Source: Acetobacteraceae bacterium (GTDB lineage Bacteria > Pseudomonadota > Alphaproteobacteria > Acetobacterales > Acetobacteraceae). From it: a stretch of 52,084 nucleotides of DNA. The position numbers were made by a program, and so were the translations under genes. The stretch spans positions 1 through 52,084 of the forward strand of contig CANBNK010000024.1 of the NCBI GenBank assembly GCA_947371015.1. Direction: 5' to 3'. Of this stretch, positions 25,213-34,653 are shown one piece after another (positions within the stretch are counted from its first letter, which is position 1; each line of letters opens with the position of its first letter). Below the pieces are notes generated by a model that saw nothing but the letters and a program-made list of their open reading frames with translations, was not told where the DNA came from and did no database searches.

Positions 25213-26171
25213 CAGTCGATCCTCAGGTTCAGCTTGCGCGCCATGTCCTGTTCGTACACCGCCCGACGGGCGATGAAGTCCTGGTAGGCGGCGGTGTCGT
25301 AGTATTCCAGCGGCATGTCGAACTGGCCGCGCACGGTCTTGTTGGCGTCCGAGAACAGCGCGTCCTTCATCGCGTCATGCAGCACCCGCACCACGCCGGG
25401 GTCCATGCCCTTGGGGCCAGAGACGCCATACGGGCTGGTCACCACCATGTCGTAGCCCAACTCCTTCAGGGTCGGCACGGTGGGGAAGCGCGGGGTGCGC
25501 TCGGCGGTCCAGACACTGATGCAGCGGAGCTGCCCGCCTTCCACCAGCGGCGCCCAGGCGCTGCTGTCGGCCACGCTCAGCACCTCGCCGCTGGCGACCG
25601 CAACGGCGGCCTCGTTGCTGCCCCGGTAGGGGACGTGGACGGCCTCGATCCCCTCCTTGGCCATCAGGTCTTCCATGGCCAGGTGGTTGGAGGTGGCGAT
25701 GCCCGAGGTGGTGTAGGTCAGCCGGCCCTTGTTGGCCTTTCCGTAGGCGATGTAGTCGGCCCAGCTCTTGATCGGGCCATCGCCCTTCACGCAGACGCCG
25801 AACAGCCAGCCGGTCAGGCCGATGATGTGGGTGAAGTCCCGCACCACATCCCAGGGCGGGTTGCGCACCAGGAACTGCCGCCGCACCACGGACATGTGCA
25901 TCTGGCCCAGGGTATAGCCATCCGGCCGGGCCTGGGTGGCCAGGAACTGCGCGCCCAGCGTGCCGGAAGCGCCGCTGCGGTTTTCCACCAGCACGTTCTG
26001 GCCCAGCGCGCGGCCGGCAATCTCGGCCAGGGAGCGCAGTTGCGCATCGGCGGAGCCACCGGGCGGCCAGGGCACGATCAGCCGCAGCGGCCGGTCGGGG
26101 AATTTCTCCTGCGCCAATGCGGGGGCGGCGAGCAGGCCGGCGGCCAGCGTCGGCAGGGTGCGACGATGCAT
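25212..26171 (-). CDS. Bug/TctC-family tripartite tricarboxylate transporter substrate receptor (second of triplet)
   Basis: A 319-residue receptor. I chose the ATG at 26171; the in-frame codon at 26180 is a TTG. Signal peptide MHRRTLPTLAAGLLAAPALA, then QEKFP. Landmarks: FPDRPLRLIVPWPPGGSAD, VLVENRSGASGTLG, RPDGYTLGQMHMSVVRRQFLV, HVPYRGSNEAAVAVASG, TSNHLAMEDLMAKEG and VVTSPYGVSGPKGMDP. It shares long blocks with the receptor upstream, indicating recent duplication. It starts five bases after that gene's stop and overlaps the next by one base. Confidence 0.93.
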   Translation of the reverse strand: MHRRTLPTLAAGLLAAPALAQEKFPDRPLRLIVPWPPGGSADAQLRSLAEIAGRALGQNVLVENRSGASGTLGAQFLATQARPDGYTLGQMHMSVVRRQFLVRNPPWDVVRDFTHIIGLTGWLFGVCVKGDGPIKSWADYIAYGKANKGRLTYTTSGIATSNHLAMEDLMAKEGIEAVHVPYRGSNEAAVAVASGEVLSVADSSAWAPLVEGGQLRCISVWTAERTPRFPTVPTLKELGYDMVVTSPYGVSGPKGMDPGVVRVLHDAMKDALFSDANKTVRGQFDMPLEYYDTAAYQDFIARRAVYEQDMARKLNLRID

Positions 26172-26176
26172 GGTGC

Positions 26177-27157
26177 TCAATCCAGCTTGATGCCGAGGCG
26201 GGTGACCATGTCGCGCTCATAGCCCGCGCGCTGGTTGATGTAGGCGGTGTAGTCGGCCGTGTTCAGGTACTGCTTGGGCATGTCGAACTGGCCGCGCACA
26301 TTGGCGTTGGCCGCCCCGTCCAGCGCCGTGCGGAAGGCGTCGTGCAGGGTGCGGATGATCGCGGGGTCCATGCCCTTCGGGCCGGAGACGCCATAGGGGC
26401 TGGTCACCACCATGTCGTGCCCCAGCTCCTTCAGCGTCGGCACCTGGGCGATCTTGGCGATCCGCTCCTCGGTCCAGACGCAGAGGCAACGCATCGCGCC
26501 GGCTTCCACCTGCGGCATCCAGGCGGAGCTGTCGGCGATGCAGTCGGTGGTGCCGGACAGCACGGCGGTGACGCCTTCCGAGGAGCCACGGAACGGCACG
26601 TGGGTGAACTGCACGCCTTCCCGCGTGCCCAGCTCCTCCATCGCCAGGTGGTTGGTGGTGGCGATGCCCGACGTGGCGAAGGTGACGCGGCCGGGGTTGG
26701 CGCGGGCATGGGCGATGAACTCGGCCCAGCTTTTCCACGGCGCATCGGCCTTCACCGCCACGCCATACAGCCAGCCGCAGACCCGCATGATGTGGCTGAA
26801 GTCCGTGGTGGTGTCCCATTGCGGGGTCTTCACCAGGAAGGGCCGGCGCACCACGGAAAGGTGCATCTGGCCCAGCGTGTAGCCATCCGGCCGGGCCTGG
26901 GCCAGCGCCTGGGCATGCAGCGTGCCGGAGGCGCCGGGCCGGTTCTCGGTGATGATCGGCTGGCCCAGCAGCTTGCCGGCTTCCTCGCACAACGACCGCA
27001 TCTGCACGTCCGACGACGAGCCGGCGGTCCAGGGCACGAAAAGCTTGATCGGCCGGTCGGGGTAGCGTTCCTGCGCATAGGCAGGCGTGGCGAGCGCGGC
27101 GGCGCCGAGCGCCAGCAGCTGGCGGCGCGGCAAGGGCCTGGAGAGCTTGGTTGGCAT
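26177..27157 (-). CDS. Bug/TctC-family tripartite tricarboxylate transporter substrate receptor (first of triplet)
   Basis: A 326-residue receptor leading the packed triplet, from ATG 27157. The signal region carries a twin-arginine-like PRRQLLALGAAALATPAYA. Landmarks: YPDRPIKLFVPWTAGSSSD, IITENRPGASGTLH, RPDGYTLGQMHLSVVRRPFLV, HVPFRGSSEGVTAVLSG, TTNHLAMEELGTREG and VVTSPYGVSGPKGMDP. The first loop reads TAGSSSD where its paralogues have PPGGSAD, a change in a ligand-contacting region that may alter specificity. It is divergent from an MHS-type transporter about 200 bp away. A shared substrate between that permease and the receptors is possible but not shown. Confidence 0.93.
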   Translation of the reverse strand: MPTKLSRPLPRRQLLALGAAALATPAYAQERYPDRPIKLFVPWTAGSSSDVQMRSLCEEAGKLLGQPIITENRPGASGTLHAQALAQARPDGYTLGQMHLSVVRRPFLVKTPQWDTTTDFSHIMRVCGWLYGVAVKADAPWKSWAEFIAHARANPGRVTFATSGIATTNHLAMEELGTREGVQFTHVPFRGSSEGVTAVLSGTTDCIADSSAWMPQVEAGAMRCLCVWTEERIAKIAQVPTLKELGHDMVVTSPYGVSGPKGMDPAIIRTLHDAFRTALDGAANANVRGQFDMPKQYLNTADYTAYINQRAGYERDMVTRLGIKLD

Positions 27158-27353
27158 GGCGTTCCCGGTTGCTTTTCCCGCAGGCTAGCGCCTGCGCGGC
27201 CGGGAAAGAAGCGGATACCGACGGGCCGCCGCATGGCGCCGCGGAATGCTGGCGTTGACGACCGCGCGAGGCGCCGGCGCTGGCAGCCCACGCCGACGCG
27301 CCGGGGCGGGACGCCGGCGGCGAAGCTGCGTTGCTGCGGGCAAGGAGAGCCCA

Positions 27354-28679
27354 ATGCCCAGCCCGACCAGCCTCACCGCCGCCACCCCTGCCGCCCGTAC
27401 CCCCGCCACCGACAGCCCCGCCGATACCCGCCGCCGGGTGCTGGCCATCGTCGGCGGCGCCTCGGGCAACCTGGTCGAATGGTATGATTTCTACGTGTAT
27501 TCCTTCCTGTCGCTGTACTTCGCCGCCAGCTTCTTCCCCGGCGGCAACCCGACGACGCAGTTGCTGAACACCGCCGGCATCTTCGCCGCCGGCTTCCTGA
27601 TCCGTCCGCTCGGCGGTTGGGTGTTCGGCCGCCTGGCGGACCGGCGCGGGCGGCGCTTCTCCATGATGGCCTCGGTGCTGCTGATGTGCGGCGGCAGCCT
27701 GATGATCGCGGTGCTGCCGACGCATGACAGCATCGGCATCGCCGCGCCGATATTGCTGCTGGTGGCCAGGCTGGCGCAGGGGCTGTCGGTCGGCGGCGAA
27801 TACGGCACCAGCGCGACGTACATGAGCGAGGTCGCCAGCGCCCGGCATCGCGGCTTCTTCGCCAGCTTCCAGTACGTGACGCTGATCGGCGGGCAATTGC
27901 TGGCGGTGCTGGTGCTGGTGGTGCTTGAGGCGCTGCTGGACACGGCGCAGATGCGCGCCTGGGGCTGGCGGATCCCCTTCGTCATCGGCGCCCTGGCCGC
28001 GGTGGTGGCGCTGTTCCTGCGCCGCGCCCTGCAGGAGACGCAGAGCGCCGAGGCCGCCGACAACAAGGAGGCCGGCAGCGTCCGCGCCCTGCTGCGCGAC
28101 CACCTGAAGGAGGTGCTGCTGGTCATGGGCCTGACCGCAGGCGGCTCCATGAGCTTTTATGTGTTCACCACCTTCATGCAGAAATACCTGGTCAATACCG
28201 CCGGCATGGCGACGCGCACGGCCAGCGCCACCATGGCTGCCGTGCTGTTCTGCTTCATGCTGCTGCAGCCGCTGTTCGGCGCGCTGTCGGACCGCGTGGG
28301 GCGGCGGCCGCTGCTGCTGGTGTTCGGCCTGGGCGGCGCGGTGATGACGGTGCCGCTGTTGACCGCGCTGGGCCAGCCGGGCGGGCCGGTGCGGGCCTTC
28401 CTGTTGGTCATGGCCGCGCTGACCGTCATCAGCTGCTACACCTCCATCAGTGGGCTGGTGAAGGCGGAGCTGTTCCCGGCCTCGGTCCGGGCGCTGGGCG
28501 TCGGGCTGTCCTATGCCGTGGCCAATGCGCTGTTCGGCGGCACGGCCGAGTATCTCGGGCTGTGGTTCAAGGCCGCGGGCCTGGAAAGCGGCTTCTTCTG
28601 GTATGTCAGCGGCTTCCTGCTGATCGCCGCCGCCAGCGCCTGGGCGCTTGGGGAAACCCGGCAGCGGGGCCACCTGTAG
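27354..28679 (+). CDS. MFS transporter, metabolite:H+ symporter (KgtP/ShiA-like) family
   Basis: A 441-residue inner-membrane proton symporter, probably for an organic acid or similar metabolite. I chose ATG 27354 because AAGGAGA precedes it. Family marks: [24 protein letters not shown] in TM1, typical of the MHS family; [15 protein letters not shown], the loop 2-3 motif; [21 protein letters not shown] around TM4; and a second loop motif [14 protein letters not shown]. Twelve helices are expected. The gene is divergent from the Bug triplet. The substrate cannot be named from sequence. Confidence 0.92.
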   Translation: MPSPTSLTAATPAARTPATDSPADTRRRVLAIVGGASGNLVEWYDFYVYSFLSLYFAASFFPGGNPTTQLLNTAGIFAAGFLIRPLGGWVFGRLADRRGRRFSMMASVLLMCGGSLMIAVLPTHDSIGIAAPILLLVARLAQGLSVGGEYGTSATYMSEVASARHRGFFASFQYVTLIGGQLLAVLVLVVLEALLDTAQMRAWGWRIPFVIGALAAVVALFLRRALQETQSAEAADNKEAGSVRALLRDHLKEVLLVMGLTAGGSMSFYVFTTFMQKYLVNTAGMATRTASATMAAVLFCFMLLQPLFGALSDRVGRRPLLLVFGLGGAVMTVPLLTALGQPGGPVRAFLLVMAALTVISCYTSISGLVKAELFPASVRALGVGLSYAVANALFGGTAEYLGLWFKAAGLESGFFWYVSGFLLIAAASAWALGETRQRGHL

Positions 28680-28809
28680 ATGGGTGCCATGCCGGCACGG
28701 CGGTCGCCCCTCACCCGGGGGGTGGCTGCCCCATACCGGCACGGCGCTTGCCTCACGCCGCAAGTAGCGCCAAAACGCCGCCGAAATCCTGCGTGATTAG
28801 GAATTTTCC

Positions 28810-30186
<1,377 letters not shown>

Positions 30187-30201
<15 letters not shown>

Positions 30202-30221
30202 AGCGACGCGTTGCATATCTG
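30187..30221 (+). repeat. Duplicated end of lpdA
   Basis: GCGTTGCACATCTG (30187-30200) recurs as GCGTTGCATATCTG (30208-30221), 13 of 14 bases identical, at a 21-base period. The first copy encodes the C-terminus of Lpd up to its stop; the second is non-coding. Confidence 0.8.
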
Positions 30222-30228
30222 CCCCAGG

Positions 30229-30247
30229 GCATCCCGCCCCGGGATGC
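30229..30247 (+). promoter_or_regulatory. Perfect hairpin covering the cyclase ribosome-binding region
   Basis: GCATCCCG (30229-30236) and CGGGATGC (30240-30247) pair around a CCC loop and end six bases before the GTG start at 30254. The only purine-rich stretch upstream of that start (GGGA, 30241-30244) is inside the stem, so the hairpin could limit translation, or act as the lpdA terminator. Confidence 0.4.
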
Positions 30248-30253
30248 TGCCGC

Positions 30254-31435
30254 GTGATCGATGCCAGCCGGGTCACTGCCCTGATCAACTGGCTGATGGC
30301 CGGGGCGCCGCCGCGCCAGTCCATCACCGACCTGGCGGCCCAGCTGGCCAAGCGGCTGCGCGCCGCCGGGCTGCCGGTGGACCTGCTGGGGCTGTACCAG
30401 CTGCTGATCCACCCGGAGATGCCCGGCCGCTACACCTATTGGACCGAGGAACTCGGCGCGCTGAGCATGCATGGCTCGCGCGATGAACTCAGCCAGGGCA
30501 CCAGCTGGCCGGGCAGCCCGGCCGAGGCCTGCCTGCTCACCGGCCGCCTGGTGGTACATACCCACGGCGCCACGCCAGCCTATGATGACCGGCCGGACAG
30601 CCGCCTGACCGCCGAGCGTGGCTATATCCAGACCATCTACACCCCGCTGCATTCCACCTGGGCCATGAGCAACAGCGTGGCCCGCTACGCCACCAAGCAG
30701 CCCGGCGGCTTCACCGAGGCCGAGGTTCACACGCTGCGGCTGATCCAGGCGCCGCTGGCCCGCGTGGTGGAGGCCTTCATCCTGAACGAGGGCACCATCG
30801 CCGTGCTCTCCACCTATGTCGGCCGCAACGCCGGCAGCCGGGTGCTGGCCGGCAATATCCGCCGCGGCGACGCCGAGGAAATCCCCTCCATCGTCCTGTT
30901 CGCCGACCTCAAGGGCTTCACGCGCCTGTCCAATGCCCAGCCGGCGCCCGTGGTGATCGCCACGCTGAACGTGTTCTACGAGGCGATGGAAACCGCCATC
31001 GGCGCCAATGGCGGCGAAATCCTGAAGTTCATGGGCGATGGCCTGCTGGCGATCTTCCCCACGCCCGACGACGTCTCCGCCCAGATGGCCGCGGCCAATG
31101 GCGCCCTCGCCTCGCTGGAGGAAGCCCGCGCCACGCTGGATCTGGCCGGGCGGCACGACATCCAGTTCCGCGCCGCGCTGCATTTGGGGGACATCCACTA
31201 CGGCAATATCGGCAGCAAGACCCGGCTGGACTTCACCGCCATCGGCCCGGCGGTGAACCTGACGGCGCGGCTGCTGGGCGCCGCCGACGAGTTGCGGGCG
31301 GAGACCGTGTGCTCGCGGCCGTTCCACGCGCTGGCGCCGGAGCGCACGACGCTGCTGGGTGAACGCGCCTTCAAGGGCTTCGAGGGGCTGCACCAGGTCT
31401 ATGGCGTGCCGGCGCGGCGGCTGAACGCGGCCTGA
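30254..31435 (+). CDS. Class III adenylate cyclase with N-terminal sensor-like region
   Basis: A 393-residue cytosolic protein. The first ~200 residues form a domain of unknown type, helical at both ends, without membrane helices. The catalytic domain (about 213-385) has the first metal aspartate in LFADLKGFT and the second in KFMGDGLLAIF, with the adenine-specifying lysine just before it. DFTAIGPAVNLTARL supplies the base-recognition aspartate and the transition-state asparagine and arginine. All key residues are present, so it should make cAMP; two subunits must pair. GTG start at 30254. It follows lpdA by 52 bp, and repeat copy 3 lies directly after the stop. Confidence 0.9.
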   Translation: MIDASRVTALINWLMAGAPPRQSITDLAAQLAKRLRAAGLPVDLLGLYQLLIHPEMPGRYTYWTEELGALSMHGSRDELSQGTSWPGSPAEACLLTGRLVVHTHGATPAYDDRPDSRLTAERGYIQTIYTPLHSTWAMSNSVARYATKQPGGFTEAEVHTLRLIQAPLARVVEAFILNEGTIAVLSTYVGRNAGSRVLAGNIRRGDAEEIPSIVLFADLKGFTRLSNAQPAPVVIATLNVFYEAMETAIGANGGEILKFMGDGLLAIFPTPDDVSAQMAAANGALASLEEARATLDLAGRHDIQFRAALHLGDIHYGNIGSKTRLDFTAIGPAVNLTARLLGAADELRAETVCSRPFHALAPERTTLLGERAFKGFEGLHQVYGVPARRLNAA

Positions 31436-31442
31436 CACGCTG

Positions 31443-31606
31443 GAGTCTCTCAGACGCTCAGGGGAGCGTCCGACAGACGCTAAGTTGTTGTTTGAGCGGC
31501 TGATTCACGCCGCCGGTGATTCCACCGCCGACGATCAGACGCTAAGCCGTTGTTTGAGCGGCTGATTCACGCCGCCGGTGATTCCACCGCCGACGATCAG
31601 ACGCTA
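31443..31606. repeat. Dispersed two-hairpin repeat, copy 3, with internal 62-bp tandem duplication
   Basis: The first hairpin pairs GACGCTC (31453-31459) with GAGCGTC (31464-31470) around AGGG. The second part occurs twice in tandem: 31475-31536 and 31537-31598, 62 bp each with two mismatches. A final AGACGCTA (31599-31606) follows. Each tandem unit has the arms CTGAT/ATCAG and CGGTG/CACCG. The TAG stop of the small membrane protein gene is the CTA at 31604-31606, inside the element, exactly as in copy 1. It lies between the converging cyclase and small membrane protein genes. Confidence 0.85.
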
Positions 31607-31834
31607 GTCCCGCCCCCAGCGCCAGCGCCAGGGCGCGCTGCTGCGGGCGCGGCTGAGGGCGACGAAGGCCGAGGCAACCGGCACCACCACCAGCCAGCGC
31701 CACGGGTCCGGCAGCCGCGCCACCGCCAGCGCCACCACCAGGCCGCACCCAAGGGTCAACGCCCAGCCCTGCCAGGCAATGGGCGTGGCGCCATAGCCGA
31801 AGCGCTTCGGCGCGAACCAGGGCTGTTGTGGCAT
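31604..31834 (-). CDS. Small two-helix membrane protein of unknown function
   Basis: A 76-residue protein from the ATG at 31834, with GAGGA eight bases upstream. After a hydrophilic start (MPQQPWFAPKRFGYGATPIA) come two hydrophobic helices (WALTLGCGLVVALAVARL; WLVVVPVASAFVALS) joined by a short turn DPWR, then a basic, tryptophan-rich tail RARSSAPWRWRWGRD. The topology resembles small inner-membrane hairpin proteins. Its stop codon is provided by the adjoining repeat. A perfect alphaproteobacterial SOS box lies 76 bp upstream of its start, so damage-induced expression is possible. I do not recognise a named family. Confidence 0.72.
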   Translation of the reverse strand: MPQQPWFAPKRFGYGATPIAWQGWALTLGCGLVVALAVARLPDPWRWLVVVPVASAFVALSRARSSAPWRWRWGRD

Positions 31835-32193
31835 GGCTGCTTCCTCGTCACGGGCCGAACGGTCGGGCACGGCGGCGGCGGCGTCAATCACGCCTTGAAC
31901 AGACCATATGTTCCATATATGTTCTGAATGACGCCAAGGCCTCCCGCTCTTTGCCAATCGCATCCGCCCCCAACCCGCGGCCGGTCCCTGCCGCGGATAG
32001 CCCCGGGGTATTTGTCCGAAACCAGCATCGCCCTGCCGGCACCGCGGCTTCCGGGCCGACCCGTGCCTATTGGCCGTCCCTCGCCCTTCCCGGTTACCCA
32101 CCGGCTGTCCAGGCCATTTGTCCGAAGCTGGACCATGCCGCGGCATGGCACGGCTTGCTCCGGCGCGAGTCGCCGCGCTACCACGGAACCCCA
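31835..32193. other. 360-bp regulatory intergenic region between the small membrane protein and the DNA methyltransferase
   Basis: No convincing gene. It holds an AT-rich promoter-like patch with an SOS box (31910-31924), a repeated 11-mer ATTTGTCCGAA at 32010-32020 and 32116-32126, and a perfect 16-bp palindrome CCATGCCGCGGCATGG at 32133-32148. A candidate plus-strand promoter is TTGAAC (31895-31900) and TATGTT (31918-31923), 17 bp apart, overlapping the SOS box. Confidence 0.6.
31910..31924. promoter_or_regulatory. LexA SOS box, alphaproteobacterial type
   Basis: GTTC-CATATAT-GTTC matches the alphaproteobacterial LexA consensus GTTC-N7-GTTC exactly, with an AT-only core after the first C as in many natural boxes. 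It lies in a divergent intergenic region. On the minus strand it is 76 bp upstream of the small membrane protein ATG. On the plus strand it overlaps a candidate -10 element and lies 270 bp upstream of the DNA methyltransferase. Which gene it controls is not decided by sequence. Confidence 0.65.
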
Positions 32194-33264
32194 ATGATCA
32201 AATATATCGGCTCCAAGCGCGCGCTGCTGCCGCAGATCCTGGCGGCCATCGCCGGCGTGTTGCCTCCCGGCCATACGGTGCTGGACCTGTTCTCCGGCAC
32301 CTCCCGGGTCGGCCATGCGCTGAAGGGCGCCGGCTACCGCGTGCTGGCCAATGACCACAACGCCTACGCCCATACGCTGGCCACCTGCTACGTCCAGGCC
32401 GATGCTGAAACCTGGGCCGACCAGGCCCGCCTGATCCTGGCCGACCTGAACCGGCTGCCCGGCGCCGCCGGCTGGTTCACCCAGAGTTACTGCGTGGAAA
32501 GCCGCTACCTCCACCCTGACAACGGCGCCCGGATCGAGGCCATCCGCAACGCCATCGCGGCGCTTGCGGCCGAGCCGGAATTGGAAGCCATCCTGCTGAC
32601 CGCGCTGCTGGAAGCCGCCGACCGGGTGGACAGCACCGCCGGCCTGCAGATGGCCTACATGAAGCAATGGGCGCCCCGCGCGCTGCGCCCGCTGGAGCTG
32701 CGGCTGCCCGCGCTGCACCCGCGCCCCGCCGCCGGCCCCTGCCGCGCCACCTGCGCCGATGCCGAGGACGCCGCCAGCCTGCAAGCCGACCTGGCCTATC
32801 TGGACCCGCCCTACAACCAGCACAGCTACCTGCGGAATTATCATGTCTGGGAAACCCTGGTGCGCTGGGACGCGCCGGAGACCTATGGCATTGCCCGCAA
32901 GCGCGCCGACTGCCGCACCCGCATCTCCGCCTTCAACAGCAAGCCCGGCCTGGCCCCGGCGCTGGCCCGCACCATCGGCCGGCTGCGCGCGCCGATTTTG
33001 CTCGTTTCCTTCAACGACGAAGGCTTTGTCGGCCGCACCGCCATGGAAGCCATGCTGGCGCACAAGCCGTATGTCCAGGTGCTGGAGATTCCCTACAACC
33101 GCTACGTCGGCGCCAAGATCGGCATCCATAACCCGAAGGGCGAGAAGGTCGGCACCGTCGGCCGGCTGACCAACCTGGAATACCTGTTCCTGGCCAGCGA
33201 CCAGCCGCTCGCCCTGCCGCCAGCGCTGCTTCAGGGCCAGGCCGCCGAACCAGCCGCGGCCTGA
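32194..33264 (+). CDS. Orphan D12-class adenine-specific DNA methyltransferase
   Basis: Transfers a methyl group from SAM to N6 of adenine in DNA. The 356 residues run from ATG 32194. The D12-class start MIKYIGSKRALLPQILAAI is followed by the SAM-binding motif DLFSGTSRVGHAL (31-43), an ANDHNAYAHTLA acidic loop, and the catalytic DPPYNQHSY at 204-212. The central part is a helical target-recognition domain. SKPGLAPALARTIGRLRAPILLVSFNDEG follows the catalytic motif. No restriction enzyme gene is adjacent, so it acts alone, perhaps in epigenetic regulation or as a relic of a restriction system. The recognition site cannot be predicted. Confidence 0.9.
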   Translation: MIKYIGSKRALLPQILAAIAGVLPPGHTVLDLFSGTSRVGHALKGAGYRVLANDHNAYAHTLATCYVQADAETWADQARLILADLNRLPGAAGWFTQSYCVESRYLHPDNGARIEAIRNAIAALAAEPELEAILLTALLEAADRVDSTAGLQMAYMKQWAPRALRPLELRLPALHPRPAAGPCRATCADAEDAASLQADLAYLDPPYNQHSYLRNYHVWETLVRWDAPETYGIARKRADCRTRISAFNSKPGLAPALARTIGRLRAPILLVSFNDEGFVGRTAMEAMLAHKPYVQVLEIPYNRYVGAKIGIHNPKGEKVGTVGRLTNLEYLFLASDQPLALPPALLQGQAAEPAAA

Positions 33265-33339
33265 CCTGGGCCCAGGCCCGATTTAGCCCCGCGACCCAGC
33301 CCGCTTGGCGACCCGCCCGAGGCCCGCCATGCTGGCGGC

Positions 33340-34521
33340 ATGACCCTGTCCTCTCCCCGCGCCGTGGCGCTGTTGCTTGGCGTGGCGCAGACCCTGGCCT
33401 GGGGCAGCACCTACTATCTGCCGGCGGTGCTGGCGCCGGTGGTGGTGCAGGACCTCGGCGCCGACCCGGCGCTGATCTACGGCGCCTTCTCGGTGGCCAT
33501 GCTGATCTCCGGCTTCGCCGCCCCCAGCGTGGGCCGCCTGATCGAGCGGCTGGGCGGCAAGCCCGTGCTGGTCGCCTCCTCCTTCGTCCTGTCGGCCGGC
33601 CTGGTGCTGTTGGCGCTGGTGCCGGGCATCTGGGGATGGTGCCTGGGCTGGGTGGTGCTGGGCTGCGGCATGGCGCTGGGCCTGTATGAGGCCGCCTTCG
33701 CCACGCTGGGCATGCTGTATGGGCGGGAAGCCCGGCGGCCCATCACCATCGTGACGCTCTGCGCCGGCTTCGCCAGCACCTGGGGCTGGCCCACCAGCGC
33801 GGCGCTGGTGCCGATGCTGGGCTGGCGCGGCACCTGCCTGGCCTATGTCGCCATCAACCTGCTGTGCGTGCTGCCGCTGTACCTGCTGCTACCGCGTGGC
33901 CAGGGCGCGGCGCCCGTCGCGAAGCAGGCCACCGGAGCGCCGTCGGCGGTCGGCTCGGCCCGGCGTGCCTTCCGGCTGCTGGCGGTGTTCTTCACGCTGC
34001 GCTCGCTGATCTCGGGCGTCATCGCCGTGCATTTCGTGGCCCTGTTCGGCGGCCTCGGCCTGGGCGTCGCCGCCGCCGTCGCGGTGGGCGCCCTGCAGGG
34101 GCCGGCGCAGGTTGGCGGCCGGCTGCTCGAGTTCACCCTGGGCGCCCGCGCGCATCCGCTGGACGTGGCCAAGGCCGGCGCCGTGCTGCTGCCGCTGGGC
34201 GCCGGCTGCGTGCTGCTGCTCAGCCCCGGCGAGATCGGCCTGGCGGCGGCGGCCTTCATGCTGCTGTACGGCGCCAGCAACGGCATCCTGACCATCAGCA
34301 AGGGCCAGGTGCCCTTGGCGCTGTTCGGGCCGCAGGGCTACCCGGTGCTGATGGGCCGGCTGGCGCTGCCGATGCTGGTGGCGCAGGCAGTGGCGCCCAC
34401 CCTGGCCGCGCCGGTGGTGGCGGTGCTGCCGGCCGCGGTCAGCTTTGGCGTGATCGCCGGGCTTTCGGCGCTGGCGCTGGGCTGCCTGATGCTGCTGCGG
34501 GCGCCGCCGACGCCGGCCTGA
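33340..34521 (+). CDS. MFS transporter
   Basis: A 393-residue major facilitator with about twelve helices. It starts AVALLLGVAQTLAWGSTYYLPAVLAP (TM1, with the conserved WGSTYYLPAV typical of one bacterial MFS group). The loop 2-3 motif appears as GRLIERLGGKPVLV. A central cytoplasmic linker GQGAAPVAKQATGAPSAVGSARRA separates the halves. The end is leucine-rich (LSALALGCLMLLRAP). The substrate is unknown. It follows the DNA methyltransferase by 75 bp on the same strand; co-transcription is possible but without functional logic. Confidence 0.88.
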   Translation: MTLSSPRAVALLLGVAQTLAWGSTYYLPAVLAPVVVQDLGADPALIYGAFSVAMLISGFAAPSVGRLIERLGGKPVLVASSFVLSAGLVLLALVPGIWGWCLGWVVLGCGMALGLYEAAFATLGMLYGREARRPITIVTLCAGFASTWGWPTSAALVPMLGWRGTCLAYVAINLLCVLPLYLLLPRGQGAAPVAKQATGAPSAVGSARRAFRLLAVFFTLRSLISGVIAVHFVALFGGLGLGVAAAVAVGALQGPAQVGGRLLEFTLGARAHPLDVAKAGAVLLPLGAGCVLLLSPGEIGLAAAAFMLLYGASNGILTISKGQVPLALFGPQGYPVLMGRLALPMLVAQAVAPTLAAPVVAVLPAAVSFGVIAGLSALALGCLMLLRAPPTPA

Positions 34522-34617
34522 CCATCACGCCAACGGCTCCGAGCCTGCCGCCCGCGGTTGGTGTCGCTCAGGCCACGGAAGCCGAGGCCTCCGCCCGCCA
34601 TCTGCGGGCAGGGCAAT

Positions 34618-34636
34618 CCTGACGCCAGCGGTCAGG
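34618..34636. terminator. Possible bidirectional terminator
   Basis: CCTGAC (34618-34623) pairs with GTCAGG (34631-34636) around a 7-base loop, between the converging ends of the MFS and methyltransferase genes. A second weak stem CCCGC/GCGGG lies 20 bp to the left. No T-run. Confidence 0.3.
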
Positions 34637-34653
34637 CAACCCGGCCGGTGCCC

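Noticed and set aside
28687-28746. Repeated CCATGCCGGCACGGCG-like 16-mer before lpdA
   Set aside because: Two short GC-rich copies with one change; too short and too ordinary in this composition to interpret.
26217-28763. 848-codon minus-strand ORF across the Bug gene and MFS gene
   Set aside because: It is the antisense or shifted frame of two clear genes and is rich in H, Q, R and G as expected for such shadows.
31928-32197. 89-codon plus-strand ORF starting four bases after the SOS box and overlapping the methyltransferase start (ATGA)
   Set aside because: The position is attractive, but third codon positions are clearly less GC-rich than in the real genes. The product is only proline- and arginine-rich low complexity, and there is no ribosome site.
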